A stretch of DNA of 64,000 bases from Actinomadura rudentiformis (GTDB lineage Bacteria > Actinomycetota > Actinomycetes > Streptosporangiales > Streptosporangiaceae): assembly GCF_008923185.1 (NCBI RefSeq), contig NZ_WBMT01000029.1, positions 62,001-126,000 of the forward strand. Reading direction: 5' to 3'. The notes under the pieces are model-generated. The model was not told where the DNA came from. It saw nothing but the letters and a program-made list of their open reading frames with translations, and ran no database searches. The position numbers were made by a program, and so were the translations under genes. Positions 16,875 through 25,186 of this stretch are shown piece after piece. The first letter of the stretch is position 1, and each line of letters begins with the position of its first letter.

Positions 16875-18932
16875 GTGAACCTCTGGTCGATCTATCAACA
16901 CGGCTTCGCGCGGGTCGCCGCGTGCACCGGTCATGCCGCCATCGCCGACCCGCCTGCCAACGCGGAGGCCGTGCTCCGGCAAGGGCGCCGATGCGCGCAA
17001 GAGGGAGTCGCCGTCGCGGTCTTCCCCGAAATGTGTCTGACCGGCTATTCGATCGAGGACCTCCTCCTGCAGGACGCCCTCCTCGATGAGGTCGAGGCGG
17101 CGATCGAGACCGTGGTGGCCGGGTCGGTGGAGCTGATGACGGTGCTCGTCGTCGGCGCCCCGCTGCGCCATCGCCACCGGATCTACAACTGCGCGGTGAT
17201 CGTGCACCGCGGCCGGATCCTCGGCGTCACGCCCAAGTCCTACATCCCGTACTACCGGGAGCTCTACGAGCGGCGGCAGATCGCCCCGGGCGACGACGAG
17301 CGCGGCGGGACGATCCGCGTCGGCGACGCGACCGTGCCGTTCGGCGTCGATCTGCTCTTCGCCGCGCAGGACGTCCCGGGCCTGGTGCTGCACGTGGAGA
17401 TCTGCGAGGACATGTGGATGCCGGTGCCGCCGAGCGCCGAGGCGGCGCTGGCCGGCGCGACCGTCCTCGCCAACCTCTCGGGCAGCCCGATCACGGTCGG
17501 CCGGGCCGAGGACCGGCGGCTGCTGTGCCGCTCGGCGTCCGCGCGCTGCCTCGCCGCCTACGTCTATGCCGCGGCCGGGCTGGGGGAGTCGACCACCGAC
17601 CTGTCCTGGGACGGCCAGACCATGATCTACGAGAACGGCGCGCTGCTGGTCGAGACCGACCGGTTCCCGCTCGACGACCAGTACGCGGTGGCGGACGTGG
17701 ACCTCGACCTGTTGCGACAGGAACGGCGGCGGATCGGCACGTTCGACGACAACCGCCGCACCCACGCCACACGCACCGGAGCCTTCCGCCAGGTGGACTT
17801 CGTTCTCGACCCGCCAGCCGCAGACCTCGGGCTGCGCCGCCGGGTCGAGCGGTTCCCGTTCGTACCAGCCGATCCTGAACGCCTCGCCCAGGACTGCTAC
17901 GAGGCGTACAACATCCAGGTCGCCGGCCTCCATCAGCGGCTGGCGGCGATCGGCGGCCCGAAGGTCGTCATCGGGGTGTCCGGCGGCCTCGACTCCACGC
18001 ACGCGCTGATCGTCGCCGCCCGGGCGATGGACCGCGCCGGACGCCCGCGCAGCGACATCCTCGGCTTCACCCTGCCCGGGTTCGCGACCAGCGAGCACAC
18101 CAAGGCCAACGCCCACAGGCTGATGCGCGCGCTCGGCGTCACCGCGGCCGAGCTCGACATCACCCCGACCGCACAGCTCATGCTCAAGGAGCTCGGCCAC
18201 CCGTTCTCCTCCGGCGAGGAGGCGTACGACATCACCTTCGAGAACGTGCAGGCCGGACTGCGCACCGACTACCTGTTCCGACTGGCCAACCAGCACGGGG
18301 GCATCGTGCTCGGCACAGGTGACCTGTCCGAGCTGGCGCTCGGCTGGTGCACGTACGGCGTCGGCGACCAGATGAGCCACTACAACGTCAACTCCGGAGT
18401 GCCGAAGACGCTCGTCCAGCACCTGATCCGCTGGGTCATCAGCAGCGGCCAGTTCGACGAGGCAGCCAACCAGACGCTGGCCGCCATCCTTGACACGGAG
18501 ATCAGCCCGGAGCTCGTGCCGGGAGAGGAACTGCAGTCCACCGAGTCCATGATCGGCCCGTACGCGCTGCACGACTTCACCCTCTTCCACGTCCTGCGCC
18601 ACGGCTTCCGGCCGTCGAAGATCGCCTTCCTGGCCTGGCACGCCTGGCACGACCGGGACGCGGGGGCCTGGCCGGCCAACTTCCCCGAGCCCGAGCGGGC
18701 GGCCTACGACCTGCCGGAGATCTGGCACTGGCTGGAGGTCTTCTGCCGCCGCTTCTTCGCGTTCGCGCAGTTCAAGCGTTCAGCCATGCCGAACGGGCCG
18801 AAGGTCTCAGCCGGCGGCTCCCTTTCGCCCCGCGGCGACTGGCGCGCCCCGTCCGACGGCACAGCCCACGCCTGGCTACGAGACCTGGCCCGCTGGGACA
18901 TCTCCAGCGCGGAACCCAACCGCAGTGCTTAA
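16875..18932 (+). CDS. nadE: Glutamine-dependent NAD+ synthetase
   Basis: Two-domain enzyme of 685 residues completing NAD+ synthesis: nicotinate adenine dinucleotide plus ATP and glutamine gives NAD+. The N-terminal nitrilase-type glutaminase has Glu52 (VFPEMCLTGYS), Lys121 (VTPKSYIPYYREL) and Cys177 (VEICEDMW), matching the E-K-C triad of the mycobacterial enzyme almost to the residue number. The C-terminal synthetase domain has the pyrophosphate loop GVSGGLDSTHALI and GTGDLSELALGWCTYG. Length agrees with the actinobacterial family. GTG start 16875. It is the one clearly housekeeping gene in the window and stands as a single transcription unit. Confidence 0.97.
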   Translation: MNLWSIYQHGFARVAACTGHAAIADPPANAEAVLRQGRRCAQEGVAVAVFPEMCLTGYSIEDLLLQDALLDEVEAAIETVVAGSVELMTVLVVGAPLRHRHRIYNCAVIVHRGRILGVTPKSYIPYYRELYERRQIAPGDDERGGTIRVGDATVPFGVDLLFAAQDVPGLVLHVEICEDMWMPVPPSAEAALAGATVLANLSGSPITVGRAEDRRLLCRSASARCLAAYVYAAAGLGESTTDLSWDGQTMIYENGALLVETDRFPLDDQYAVADVDLDLLRQERRRIGTFDDNRRTHATRTGAFRQVDFVLDPPAADLGLRRRVERFPFVPADPERLAQDCYEAYNIQVAGLHQRLAAIGGPKVVIGVSGGLDSTHALIVAARAMDRAGRPRSDILGFTLPGFATSEHTKANAHRLMRALGVTAAELDITPTAQLMLKELGHPFSSGEEAYDITFENVQAGLRTDYLFRLANQHGGIVLGTGDLSELALGWCTYGVGDQMSHYNVNSGVPKTLVQHLIRWVISSGQFDEAANQTLAAILDTEISPELVPGEELQSTESMIGPYALHDFTLFHVLRHGFRPSKIAFLAWHAWHDRDAGAWPANFPEPERAAYDLPEIWHWLEVFCRRFFAFAQFKRSAMPNGPKVSAGGSLSPRGDWRAPSDGTAHAWLRDLARWDISSAEPNRSA

Positions 18933-19034
18933 CCGTCCAATCTCCACGAACCGGGCAGTCCTCGCCGTAGCCTGCTCCCCACAAATACGCCCGCTGGGCG
19001 CCGGTTGGGGAGCGCCCTCCTGGAGGCCGATGAC

Positions 19035-19877
19035 ATGCGACGAATGGTTGCGGCCAGCCTGACGATCGGGTTGTTGACTGTTGGCGCATGCGCCGAGGAG
19101 AAAGGGCCTGAACGTCCTTCAGCCGGCGTCACGGCCACAAAGGCGCCGGACGGCGGTCAACTGCGTCTGGTCGACAGGGGCCTCTCGGTGTTTCCGGGAC
19201 CCGGCAACGGGGCCAGATTCCGGCCGGAGGCCAAGGCGGCTGGACGTGACTACAACGTCGTCTCGTGGGGCATCCTCATCGAGAACACCAGCAAATGGGC
19301 AGCGACTCTCACACTGGTCGACGTCCACCTGGTCGACGCGGCAGGTGTCGCGCTGTCCAAAACCGACTACGACCGGCCGAAGGCGGAGACCATCGCCGTC
19401 ATCCGTCCCGGCGAACGCTTCGGTATGGGACTCACGCAAAACCTGGCAAAGCCCGGCAAACCTCGTAAACGGCTCCGTACACCGGCCGACCTCCAGGTGC
19501 AGATCGGCCAGTCCGCGTGGTTCCCGCCGAACAGCCGCTCCAACGAGTTCGTCAAGATCACTGCCAGCGAGATCAAGACCCCTCACGATGGGCGGGCCAC
19601 CGTGTCATTCACGATGGAGTCACCCTCCCATCAACAGGCGTGGGCCACCGCCCTGTTTCGGAATGCGGCCGGAAAGATAATTGGTGGAACCGGCCACTGT
19701 GAAGACTCGTTCGGCGACCAGCCCGAGCGAGTCGTCGCTCCCGGGCGCTCTCGCGGCACCATCAATACGCGTTACGTAGTCCCCCATGTCGCCGCTGCGC
19801 GCACTGAGGTCTATCTCGATACGGTGCCCGTAAATGACCTGGGGAAAATGGCGGAACGCGGCCAATGCGGGACGTGA
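19035..19877 (+). CDS. Hypothetical secreted lipoprotein
   Basis: About 280 residues from ATG 19035, with GGAGG 8 bases upstream. The signal peptide RRMVAASLTIGLLTVGACAE ends in a lipobox (VGAC), so the protein is lipid-anchored outside the membrane. The mature part is rich in beta-type segments: YNVVSWGILIENTSKWAATL, VDVHLVDAAG, then IRPGERFGMG, resembling Ig-like or DUF4352-type domains of actinobacterial lipoproteins; late in the protein there is CEDSFGDQPERVVAPGRSRG. No catalytic motif. Neighbours (nadE, LRR-like protein) give no functional hint. Function unknown. Confidence 0.75.
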   Translation: MRRMVAASLTIGLLTVGACAEEKGPERPSAGVTATKAPDGGQLRLVDRGLSVFPGPGNGARFRPEAKAAGRDYNVVSWGILIENTSKWAATLTLVDVHLVDAAGVALSKTDYDRPKAETIAVIRPGERFGMGLTQNLAKPGKPRKRLRTPADLQVQIGQSAWFPPNSRSNEFVKITASEIKTPHDGRATVSFTMESPSHQQAWATALFRNAAGKIIGGTGHCEDSFGDQPERVVAPGRSRGTINTRYVVPHVAAARTEVYLDTVPVNDLGKMAERGQCGT

Positions 19878-19925
19878 CTCCAGAGTGGCTCCAGCGGTGT
19901 CGTCAGCCAGCCTTAAGATCACGCC

Positions 19926-21098
19926 ATGTCGATTCGGAAGCAGCTCGCACCTCCGAGGCCACTGGCAGTCGGTGACGTGATCTCCGCTCACTCGCGAGAT
20001 CTTGGAGAGTGGACGGCCGCGCAGATCATCCGCATCAACGCCGATACGCAGACGGCGGCCGTGCTCGAGCTGGACTGGTCCGGGCCTGAGCCGTCGTCCG
20101 TAGCCGACCTCGGTGACGTCGCGCCGCTCAGGCTCACCCACCACTCCTGGAACGGAGGACTGTCCTTCTGCAACCACGCATGGGTCCTGCCCCGCAGCTA
20201 CAAGGTCATCGGATCGATGCGGCTGCTCCACGACCACCCGGCCAACAGCTGGGCTTACGGATGGAATCTGGGCGACCAGCTCGCCCGGCAGCGTCGGTGG
20301 GACCGTGGCGCCGGCGAGGACCCGGCCGCAGCGTGGAAGGCCGAGTACACCGGCGAGACGGTCAACGAGTTCCTCAGCCGGCCGGCAGCACCACGGCCAG
20401 AGGTCGCCCACCTGACGATCAGGGACATCGACTCCCTCGACTGCGCTCAACTCGTCCAGCGGTTCCCCCAGCTGACCCGGCTCCACCTGCACGGACGCCT
20501 TGGCCTGCTCCACGCGGCGGGCGAGCTGAACCGGCTGGCCTGCCTCCGCAGGATCCACGTCGTCGACCTGTTCGGAATGACCGAACAAGACCGGCTTCGA
20601 CCACAGTCCGTGCCAGAGATGGAGTCGGTCGACCTCCACGGCATCCCCGCCGACTACGCCGCGGCGATGCGCAGCACCTGGCGACCCGAGATCCCCGCAG
20701 GCACCTATGTGTCCATCCGCCGAGCCCGCAAGCCCGACTGGGTCCAGGAGAACCGCAACAACCCGCTGCGCGACTGGGACGGCCGCGAACAGATCAGCAC
20801 CACCACCTACAACAGGGCTGTCGCCCAGTACAAAACAACACGCAAGGCGGTCCTGCAGACACTGGCCGAAGAACCCGCTGACGGCCGATCGGCACCCCTG
20901 GAAGAGATCGGCCGCGCCTACGCAGAGGCCTTCAACCAGCTTGACCACCAGAAGGGCTTCATCGAGACCGTCGAGCGCGAAGAGCTCTTCGCAGCCCTCG
21001 ACCACATCGTGAACGAGGCCGAAGCACTTCACGGCCCCGGCCTCGAAGACGCCCGCAACAGTCTCATCTCCGGTGCGGAGTCCGTCCGAGACTGGTAG
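19926..21098 (+). CDS. LRR-like hypothetical protein (actinobacterial family sometimes labelled gliding motility protein)
   Basis: Soluble protein of 390 residues. The N-terminal third (DVISAHSRDLGEWTAAQIIR, LELDWSGPEP, LTHHSWNGGLSFCNHAWVLP) is a conserved actinobacterial module. The middle holds three or four degenerate leucine-rich repeats (VAHLTIRDIDSLDCAQLVQR, LTRLHLHGRLGLLHAAGELN, RLACLRRIHVVDLFG). The C-terminal ~100 residues are helical and charged, with KTTRKAVLQTLAEEPADG and a final coiled-coil-like stretch. The gliding-motility label used for homologues is not backed by anything seen here. No signal peptide or membrane helix; function unknown. Confidence 0.75.
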   Translation: MSIRKQLAPPRPLAVGDVISAHSRDLGEWTAAQIIRINADTQTAAVLELDWSGPEPSSVADLGDVAPLRLTHHSWNGGLSFCNHAWVLPRSYKVIGSMRLLHDHPANSWAYGWNLGDQLARQRRWDRGAGEDPAAAWKAEYTGETVNEFLSRPAAPRPEVAHLTIRDIDSLDCAQLVQRFPQLTRLHLHGRLGLLHAAGELNRLACLRRIHVVDLFGMTEQDRLRPQSVPEMESVDLHGIPADYAAAMRSTWRPEIPAGTYVSIRRARKPDWVQENRNNPLRDWDGREQISTTTYNRAVAQYKTTRKAVLQTLAEEPADGRSAPLEEIGRAYAEAFNQLDHQKGFIETVEREELFAALDHIVNEAEALHGPGLEDARNSLISGAESVRDW

Positions 21099-21362
21099 CA
21101 CCCATCGAGCCGACTTTCTGGACAGAGGCTTCCGGACGCCGCCGTGCCTGGTCGGTTGATTGTGGAGTTTGCCCACGAAGCCGCGTACCCATGGCAGTGA
21201 AGCAGCCATATTTGGCAGTTTTCATACTTGCGCACCGTCCTCTGGGTAACTGCTCGGACACCACTTCTTTGTCATGCATATGCTGAGATCGCTCTGTGCG
21301 GTGATACCGGCGCGGCTGCAGCTGGGAGGGGCCGTGAGAAGTCGATTCCAGGAGATTTTCAA

Positions 21363-21494
21363 ATGGACAGATTGCTGCGCGCATCTCTTCTCACCGCGCC
21401 CGGCTTCATGCTCGGGTGCGGTGTCGTCCGCATGGCCGCCGGCAGTGACGGGCTGTTGTTCGCTCCCGGACTGATCACTGGCGTTCAGAGGTGA
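21363..21494 (+). CDS. Possible small membrane peptide
   Basis: A 43-residue frame from ATG 21363, with GGAG 8 bases upstream: MDRLLRASLLTAPGFMLGCG then VRMAAGSDGLLFAPGLI. The first part is hydrophobic and could be a membrane anchor or short signal sequence. Its TGA overlaps GTG 21491 of the next gene (GTGA), suggesting coupling. No known family recognised; the coding call rests on the ribosome-binding site and the overlap. Confidence 0.4.
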   Translation: MDRLLRASLLTAPGFMLGCGVVRMAAGSDGLLFAPGLITGVQR

Positions 21495-22171
21495 TGCCGG
21501 GCCGATCTTTCGCCGAATTCTCTCCGCGGGAGCGGCCTCCGAAACGGCGTCGCCTGGTCCTCGGCCTGGTGCTGGTGTGTGTGCTGGCATTCAGCGGCTG
21601 TACGGTGACGGCCGCGTGGTCTCTGGGGGTGTTCACGTCCAAAGGCCGGTACGACCCGATCGACGCGTGCACTCTCCTGCCGTCCACCGAAACGCTGGCG
21701 CCCCTGGTGCGGAACGGCGCGCAGGAATCGGGAGACTCACGGCCCAAGACGTTCCTCGACTTGGGAGACCAAGGCAACATGACGTCCCAGTGCAAATGGA
21801 GCAGCGTCCCACCCAAGCAGGACCGCCCGTTCCGTACTGTGCGGATCCACGCCAAGACCATGACGAACGATGGGCGCCGGTCTGCCGAGAAGGAGGCAGA
21901 CCACGACCTGGACCTCTGGCACCGGAACAACGGCCGGAACAGGGCGCGGCCGGTCACAGTGGCGGAGCGGGCCTACGCCACCACCGACAAGACCGTGATC
22001 TCGATCTTTGTCGTCACTGAGATCTACGACCTGCACGTCAAGTTCCGGGACTCGAACGTGCTGGTGGACGTGTCGGCGCGCACGCACACCCCGCCGGGCG
22101 ACAAGGAGCGGGCCCTGGTGCTGGGCCTGGCACGGGACGTCGCGGAGCGCCTGCGCACGCACGCCAACTGA
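21491..22171 (+). CDS. Membrane-anchored DUF3558-like protein
   Basis: Protein of 226 residues. After a basic N-terminus (RERPPKRRRL) a single hydrophobic segment VLGLVLVCVLAFSGCTVTAA may be either a transmembrane anchor or a lipoprotein signal (FSGC). The external domain has YDPIDACTLLPSTETLAPLV and, after a central charged part, SQCKWSS: paired cysteines in the D-P-C-x-L-L / C-x-W arrangement are typical of DUF3558-type actinobacterial cell-surface proteins. The C-terminus reads RALVLGLARDVAERLRTHAN. GTG 21491 overlaps the preceding small frame. Function unknown. Confidence 0.7.
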   Translation: MMPGRSFAEFSPRERPPKRRRLVLGLVLVCVLAFSGCTVTAAWSLGVFTSKGRYDPIDACTLLPSTETLAPLVRNGAQESGDSRPKTFLDLGDQGNMTSQCKWSSVPPKQDRPFRTVRIHAKTMTNDGRRSAEKEADHDLDLWHRNNGRNRARPVTVAERAYATTDKTVISIFVVTEIYDLHVKFRDSNVLVDVSARTHTPPGDKERALVLGLARDVAERLRTHAN

Positions 22172-22333
22172 TCGCACGGACTCCAGCAGGCCGTTGAACG
22201 TCGATCAGCCACGTCGCACGTCCACCGCCATGTACGGGAACTCGCGGCCAGGGAATCGGCGTCGGCAATGCCCGCGCCAGGCGCGCGTCGTTGATGACCT
22301 CGGTCACCAGCCGCCGAACCGTTTGCTTGCCGG

Positions 22334-22831
22334 TCAACATCCGCACCCCTGCCCATCGCTCCCGGCTTCGCCGCGCGAAGGGCCCGCAGCGAGACTCGCG
22401 CCGGCCAGGTCGGCGAACGGCAGTGGGCAGTCTTGCTCGGCGGCGCAGGCGACCAGATCGTTGCATCCGGCCGCCAGCGTCTGGCGGAGCGTGGTCGCGA
22501 TCACCTCCAGATCGGCGATCTTGGCCTCGACCTCGGTGAGCTTGTCGGCCGCCCGTGCCCGCAGGCCGGTGCCCGGCTGGCGGTGCCCGTGCCGGTGCGC
22601 CGCGGTCTCCAGTAGCTCGGCGACCTCGTCCAGGGTGAATCCCAGCCGCTGCGCGGTCTTGATCACGCGGAGCAGTGTCACGGCTTCGGCTGGATACAAC
22701 CGATGCCCGCCCGGCGTCCGGTCCGGCTCTTGCAACAGGCCTCGCCGCTCGTAGTACCGCAGCGTCTGAAGATTCACCCCGGCCGCCGCCGCGACCTGTC
22801 CGCTCCGCAGCCCCTCGGTGGCCGTGGTCAT
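22334..22831 (-). CDS. MerR-family metal-type regulator (module 1)
   Basis: Regulator of about 165 residues from ATG 22831, which overlaps the stop of the small CC-x-FF gene (ATGA). The N-terminal winged helix reads RSGQVAAAAGVNLQTLRYYE then RRGLLQEPDRTPGGHRLYPA, the MerR signature. After the dimerisation helix come cysteines in GCNDLVACAAEQDCPLPF, and the tail ends GQGCGC: this C-rich end is typical of soft-metal sensors. In MerR proteins such cysteines bind Hg, Zn, Pb or Cd; the metal here is unknown. It likely regulates the promoter at 23192-23223 ahead of its partner gene. Confidence 0.9.
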   Translation of the reverse strand: MTTATEGLRSGQVAAAAGVNLQTLRYYERRGLLQEPDRTPGGHRLYPAEAVTLLRVIKTAQRLGFTLDEVAELLETAAHRHGHRQPGTGLRARAADKLTEVEAKIADLEVIATTLRQTLAAGCNDLVACAAEQDCPLPFADLAGASLAAGPSRGEAGSDGQGCGC

Positions 22832-23184
22832 GGCCGCGTCCCCGCCGTCATCACCTCTGCGGCCCGGGCGGTCAACGCCTCCAGCACCTCGGCGTGCTGG
22901 TCGGCGACGCTGACTTCCAACGCCAGCGCGCCACCGGTCGCCGTCAGTGTGAAGGTGAAGAACGAGCAGCACCCGGTCTCCCGCGTCGCCAACTCGGCGG
23001 CCCGACCGGCCACCTCCGGATCGGGCCGCAACATCAACCGCACCCGGCCCGCGTCGACGCGCATGATCTGCGTCACCGCCTCACCGAACAGCGCGTCGAA
23101 CTCGGCTTCGCGCAACGGCTGCTCGGCCGTCGGCAACGTGCACGCCGCCGACGCCCACCTCTGATCACCTGGCTGAAGTCCCAT
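22828..23184 (-). CDS. Small CC-x-FF protein (module 1), partner of MerR
   Basis: Cytoplasmic protein of about 118 residues from ATG 23184. Its core is RETGCCSFFTFTLTATGG, followed by ALEVSVADQHAEVLEAL. The same core (EKACCAFFAFDITTDGD ... ARAVLEEYY) occurs in the protein at 27120, which also sits beside a MerR gene. Vicinal cysteines and an extra Cys near the N-terminus (SAACTLPTAEQP) suggest thiol chemistry or metal binding. I do not recognise a named function. It is first in the operon; the start lies only 7 bases after the -10 of a MerR-type promoter, so the mRNA may be leaderless. Confidence 0.8.
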   Translation of the reverse strand: MGLQPGDQRWASAACTLPTAEQPLREAEFDALFGEAVTQIMRVDAGRVRLMLRPDPEVAGRAAELATRETGCCSFFTFTLTATGGALALEVSVADQHAEVLEALTARAAEVMTAGTRP

Positions 23185-23191
23185 ACCTGGA

Positions 23192-23223
23192 ACGGTAAGC
23201 CTGTACCCCGGTACCGGATGCAA
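23192..23223 (-). promoter_or_regulatory. MerR-type promoter of module 1 (20-bp spacer, internal palindrome)
   Basis: On the minus strand: -35 TTGCAT (23223-23218), 20-bp spacer, -10 TACCGT (23197-23192). The spacer holds the 12-bp palindrome GTACCGGGGTAC (23203-23214). A 19-20 bp spacer with an internal dyad is the hallmark of promoters that MerR proteins untwist. The ATG at 23184 follows the -10 by 7 bases. Confidence 0.8.
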
Positions 23224-23331
23224 CCCCTGGGACCGCGTGCTGCTCCCGCAGGTCGAGCGTGCACGCGAGGACGACGGCGGCTGGAAGATGGTGTTCGCTC
23301 GTGCTCGGCTACTCGGTCGCCGCCATTCGGA

Positions 23332-23387
23332 CTGGGCCACTCGGTCGCTGCGACTTGGCCTGGGCCACTCGGTCACTGCGGCTCGGC
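23332..23387. repeat. 28-bp x2 imperfect tandem repeat
   Basis: Two 28-bp copies (23332-23359, 23360-23387) each begin CTGGGCCACTCGGTC and differ at a few positions. They lie in the gap between module 1 and the ArsR gene, with a further partial match to the left. No coding role seen. Confidence 0.7.
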
Positions 23388-23433
23388 CTCCGCCGCAGCC
23401 ATACCTGGACCCGGGGCGGGTGCGTGTGGCTTG

Positions 23434-23772
23434 TCAGGTTGCGGCGGGGGTCCGTCCGGCGGGCTGTGATCTCAGGGCGTTGAGCACGGCGTCGAGCAGG
23501 CCTGGGAACAGCGTGTCCAGGTCGTCGCGGCGCAATCTGATCAGGCGCGTCCGTCCGTCCACGATGGTGCGGGTGAGGCCTGCTTCGCGGAGTACGCGGT
23601 AGTGGTGCGACAGCGTGGACTTGTGCAGCTCGATGCCGGTGCCGAGGGGTGCGCAGTTCTCGTCGCCGTCGGCGAGCCTGGCGACGATCTCCAGCCGCGC
23701 CGGATCGGACAGCGCGTGCATGAGCTGGGCCAGCGTGATGTTCTCCGCCGGCGGGTGCGGTAGTTCACGCAT
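23434..23772 (-). CDS. ArsR-family transcriptional regulator
   Basis: Repressor of 112 residues. The winged helix is plain: LAQLMHALSDPARLEIVARL then ELHKSTLSHHYRVLREAGLT and RTIVDGRTRLIRLRRDDLDT. One cysteine (DENCAPLG) lies before the recognition helix; the ELCVCDL metal motif of ArsR/SmtB is absent, so the inducer need not be a metal. It is divergent from the MFS gene at 23888, and a large palindrome centred on 23844 lies between the two starts. It most likely represses both genes. Confidence 0.92.
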   Translation of the reverse strand: MRELPHPPAENITLAQLMHALSDPARLEIVARLADGDENCAPLGTGIELHKSTLSHHYRVLREAGLTRTIVDGRTRLIRLRRDDLDTLFPGLLDAVLNALRSQPAGRTPAAT

Positions 23773-23812
23773 CGGCTCCTCCGTGCCCCTCGGACGGATC
23801 CACGGTAGCGTT

Positions 23813-23875
23813 CATTGGATAGTTGGACAAATATCAAACTGATGGTTAGTTTGATGATCGCCCAACAGTCCAATG
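23813..23875. promoter_or_regulatory. 63-bp nested palindrome, probable ArsR operator
   Basis: Inner arms ATCAAACT (23833-23840) and AGTTTGAT (23848-23855) are perfect. Outer arms CATTGGATAGTTGG (23813-23826) and CCAACAGTCCAATG (23862-23875) match at 12 of 14 positions. Both pairs share the same centre, 23844. AT-rich against its surroundings, it occupies the divergent promoter gap of ArsR and the MFS gene. Confidence 0.85.
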
Positions 23876-23887
23876 AAAGGAACGATC

Positions 23888-25093
23888 GTGCTCCGGTTGC
23901 TTCCCCTGGCGCTGGCCACGTTCGCGGTGGGCACCGACAACTTCGTCATCGCCGGGCTGCTGCCGGCGATGGCGGAGGACCTCGGTGTCACGGTTCCCGT
24001 CGCCGGGCAGCTGGTGACCGTGTTCGCCCTGACCTTCGCGATCTCGGCCCCGGTCCTGGGAGCGGCGACGAGCGGGATGAACCGGCGCACCGCATTGCTG
24101 CTGGCACTGGCCGTCTTCGTCGCCGGTAACGCCGCCACCGCGCTGGGCACCAGCTACACGTTCGTCCTCGTCGCCCGCATCGTCACTGCGGCCGGCGCGG
24201 GCATCATCACCTCCGCCGCGTCCAGCACAGCCGTGGCCTTGGTACCTCCCGAACGGCGGGGAGGCGCGTTGGCACTGGTCATGGGCGGCCTGAGCGCCTC
24301 GACCGCGCTCGGCCTTCCCATCGGCACGCTCATCGGCGGCGCCAACTGGCGTCTCACCCTGTGGGCCGTCGCCGGGGCGGGGCTCGTCGCGGCCTTGGGC
24401 ATTGCCTTGGGCCTGCCCAAGGTGTCGTTGCCCGCCGCCGGCTTCCGCGCCCGCCTTGCCCCGATGAAGCAACCCTGGGTTTTGGGCGTTCTGGTCGTCA
24501 CCATGACGGCGCTTGCCGGGTCGTACCTGCTCTACCCTTACGTGGCGGCCGCGACGGAGGATCTGACCGGCGGCTCGGCAACGACGCTGACCGTCCTGCT
24601 CCTCGCCTGGGGACTTGGCACGCTCGCCGGAACCCTCATCGCAGGCCCCCTCACCGATCGATACCGTCCCGAACGCGTTCTGGCGGTGTCCCTGTTCGCG
24701 GCGACGCTGGTGCTGGCGATCAGTCCGATCATGATGGCCGGCCTGGCGTCCGCGGTGGTGTGGGCCTCGCTGTGGGGCCTCTGCATCGGCATCCCCGTCA
24801 TCCCGCAACAGCACCGCCTGGTCGCCCACGCGCCGGCCGCTTCGCCGATTCTGCTCGGCCTCAACTCCGCGGCGGTGTACGTCGGCATCGCGTTTGGCGG
24901 CGGCCTGGGCGGGCTCGCCCAGAGCTGGATCGCTCCGGCCCGGCTCGGGCTGCCGGCCGCCGCGATCACCGCGCTGGCGTTCGCCCTCACCTTGGCCACG
25001 ACCCGCCGACCGGTCACGGGCGGGAAACCGGCGCCGGCATCGCGTACCGATACCGGACACCGGCATCAGTCCGCCGAGCCGGAACGAACCTGA
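23888..25093 (+). CDS. MFS transporter (12-TM, DHA1/AraJ-like)
   Basis: Exporter of about 401 residues. GTG 23888 is preferred: AAAGGA lies 7 bases upstream, while ATG 23873 falls inside the palindrome and has no ribosome-binding site. Helix 1 reads LALATFAVGTDNFVIAGLLP, the signature of the arabinose-efflux/chloramphenicol-resistance group. Motif A is weak (SGMNRRTALLL). Later helices show LGLPIGTLIGGANWRLTLWA. The ArsR neighbour suggests induction by a toxic compound. The aldehyde dehydrogenase 94 bases downstream may be co-transcribed. Substrate unknown. Confidence 0.9.
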   Translation: MLRLLPLALATFAVGTDNFVIAGLLPAMAEDLGVTVPVAGQLVTVFALTFAISAPVLGAATSGMNRRTALLLALAVFVAGNAATALGTSYTFVLVARIVTAAGAGIITSAASSTAVALVPPERRGGALALVMGGLSASTALGLPIGTLIGGANWRLTLWAVAGAGLVAALGIALGLPKVSLPAAGFRARLAPMKQPWVLGVLVVTMTALAGSYLLYPYVAAATEDLTGGSATTLTVLLLAWGLGTLAGTLIAGPLTDRYRPERVLAVSLFAATLVLAISPIMMAGLASAVVWASLWGLCIGIPVIPQQHRLVAHAPAASPILLGLNSAAVYVGIAFGGGLGGLAQSWIAPARLGLPAAAITALAFALTLATTRRPVTGGKPAPASRTDTGHRHQSAEPERT

Positions 25094-25186
25094 CGCGGCT
25101 CCCGAGCTTGACCCGCGCTCGACGCGACTCCCGCGCTTTCACCTTCCTCTCATCCTTCATCCATCACCGACAGCCAAGGAACGACG

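Noticed and set aside
16752..18728. A 658-codon frame opposite nadE
   Set aside because: Antisense shadow of nadE; the sense strand carries complete NAD+ synthetase motifs.
22200..22333. Fragment reading LTGKQTVRRLVTEVINDARL on the minus strand, SnoaL-like
   Set aside because: Only one helix-like segment matches; the rest is not coding-like.
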